The notes under the pieces: model-generated
Told to the model about the DNA's origin: nothing
The model's database searches: none
Seen by the model: only the letters and a program-made list of their open reading frames with translations
Assembly: GCA_949317995.1 (NCBI GenBank)
Contig: OX439035.1
Location: 78,351,459 to 78,415,458, forward strand
Origin: Acholoe squamosa
Lineage: Eukaryota > Annelida > Polychaeta > Phyllodocida > Polynoidae
Reading direction: 5' to 3'
Length of the DNA: 64,000 nucleotides
Made by a program: the position numbers and the translations under genes
In this document: positions 62,713 to 64,000 of the stretch, piece after piece
Numbering within the stretch: the stretch's first letter is position 1
Layout: each line of letters starts with the position of its first letter

Positions 62713-64000
62713 ACAGGGGTGCGTAAGCCAGTGGAAATGATTTTTAGTCTGGCGGGTGCGTTAAGAGGTTAGGCGCAGGGGTGCGTAAGCTAATAGAGAT
62801 GATTTTTAGTCTGGCGGGTGTATTTAGAGCTTAGGCGCAAGGGTGCGTAAGCCAGTGGAAATGATTTTTATTCTTGCGGGTGCATTTAGAGGTTAGGCGC
62901 AGGGATGCGTAAGCCAGTGACAATGATTTTTAGTCTGGCGGGTGCGTTTAAAGGTTAGGCGCAGGGGTGCCTAAGCCAGTGGAAATGATTTTTAGTCTGG
63001 CGGGTGCGTTAAGTGGTTAGGCGCAGGGGTGAGTAAGCCAGTGACAATGATTTTTAGTCTGGCGGGTGTATTTAGAGCTTAGGCGCAGGGCTGCGTAAGC
63101 CAGTGGAAATGATTTTTAGTCTGGCGGGTGCATTAAGAGGTTAGGCGCAGGGGTGCGTAAGCCAGTGGAAATGATTTTTAGTCTGGCGGGTGCATTTAAA
63201 GGTTAGGCGCAGGGGTGCGTAAGCCAGTGGAAATGATTTTTAGTCTGGCGGGAGCATTTAGAGGTTAGGCGCAGGGGTGCGTAAGCCAGTGGAAATGATT
63301 TTTAATCTGGCGGGTGTATTTAGAGCTTAGGCGCAGGGGTGCGTAAGCCAATGGAGATGATTTTTAGTCTGGCGGCTGTATTTAGAGCTTAGGCGCAGGG
63401 GTGCGTAAGCCAATGGAGATGATTTTTAGTCTGGAGGGTGTATTTAGAGCTTAGGCGCAGGGCTGCGTAAGCCAGTGGAAATGATTTTTAGTCTGGCGGG
63501 AGCATTTAGAGGTTGGGCCCAGGGGTGCGTAAGCCAGTGGAAATGATTTTTGGTCTGGCGGGTGTATTAAGAGCTTAGGCGCAGGGGTGTGTAAGCCAAT
63601 GGAAATGATTTTTAGTCTGGCGGGAGCATTTAGAGGTTAGGCGCAGGGGTGCGTAAGCCAGTGGAAATGATTTTTAGTCTGGCGGGTGCATTAAGAGGTT
63701 AGGCGCAGGGGTGCGTAAGCCAGTGGAAATGATTTTTAGTCTGGCGGGTGCATTAAGAGGTTAGGCGCAGGGGTGCGTAAGCCAGTGGAAATGATTTTTA
63801 GTCTGGCGGCTGTATTTAGAGCTTAGGCGCAGGGGTGCGTAAGCCAATGGAGATGATTTTTAGTCTGGCGGGTGTATTTAGAGGTTAGGCGCAGGGATGC
63901 GTAAGCCAGTGACAATGATTTTTAGTCTGGCGGGTGCGTTTAAAGGTTAGGCGCAGGGGTGCCTAAGCCAGTGGAAATGATTTTTAGTCTGGCGGGTGCG
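62713..64000 (+). repeat. 62-bp minisatellite, about 20 copies, running off the window
   Basis: Units contain GCGTAAGCCAGTGGAAATGA, TTTTTAGTCTGGCGGGTG and TTAGGCGCAGGGGT. Starts at 62721, 62783, 62845, 62907 and 62969 are 62 bases apart. Variant positions include GTGCGTT/GTGTATT/GAGCATT and GTGGAAATG/ATGGAGATG/GTGACAATG. Stops in every frame and the non-multiple-of-three period exclude a coding repeat. The array starts directly after the triplicated MITE block. Confidence 0.95.

Noticed and set aside
62713..64000. CRISPR-like array (regular repeat of constant length)
   Set aside because: The 62-bp units are contiguous with no unique spacers, and the genome is eukaryotic; this is a minisatellite.

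Overview
This is eukaryotic (metazoan) genomic DNA. Genes are split by GT-AG introns, non-coding DNA dominates, and MITE-like repeats, microsatellites and a complete LTR retrotransposon are abundant. An invertebrate, probably a marine deuterostome, is my inference from gene content and repeat style; nothing in the window proves the taxon.

Layout. 1-6144 (+): last three exons of a long basic, low-complexity protein that I cannot name. 8.3-15.5 kb: repeats, including an inverted-repeat foldback element (9217-10337) and a CpG-rich block with a splice donor that may be exon 1 of the next gene. 15550-21650 (+): an 11-exon cysteine synthase-like gene whose phases all agree and give 334 aa. 24.2-25.2 kb: a nested MITE and a 270-bp palindrome with a tRNA B-box-like centre. 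26237-27201 (-): BANF1 (barrier-to-autointegration factor, 90 aa, two coding exons). 27.4-43 kb: mostly transposon debris, with two elements of one TA-target family each carrying another member of that family. 43278-44925 (+): EIF1AD (haponin, 183 aa, four coding exons). 46002-47215 (-): three phase-compatible exons of a small unnamed protein. 48393-58954 (+): a young Ty3/gypsy element with apparently identical 406-bp LTRs, gag, pol and a very large third ORF. 60001-60130 (+): the acidic first exon of another gene behind an NRF1-type promoter motif. 61111-62697: a MITE-containing ~538-bp unit repeated three times. 62713-64000: a 62-bp minisatellite with signs of a 16-unit higher-order period.

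Main points. (1) BANF1 and EIF1AD are neighbours in divergent orientation here, as in human; candidate non-coding first exons near 39.7 and 40.4 kb may flank a shared promoter. (2) The retrotransposon carries a ~1,094-codon third ORF in the env position that looks nothing like an envelope: two C2H2-like fingers, a long Glu/Arg/Lys helix and proline tracts. (3) A core of about 50 bp recurs inside three MITE families that differ in terminal repeats. (4) Nested copies prove a TA target-site duplication for the commonest family (TIR CCGTAATCTCCCGCGTATAA). All coordinates come from reading the sequence by eye; no alignment or database search was run.
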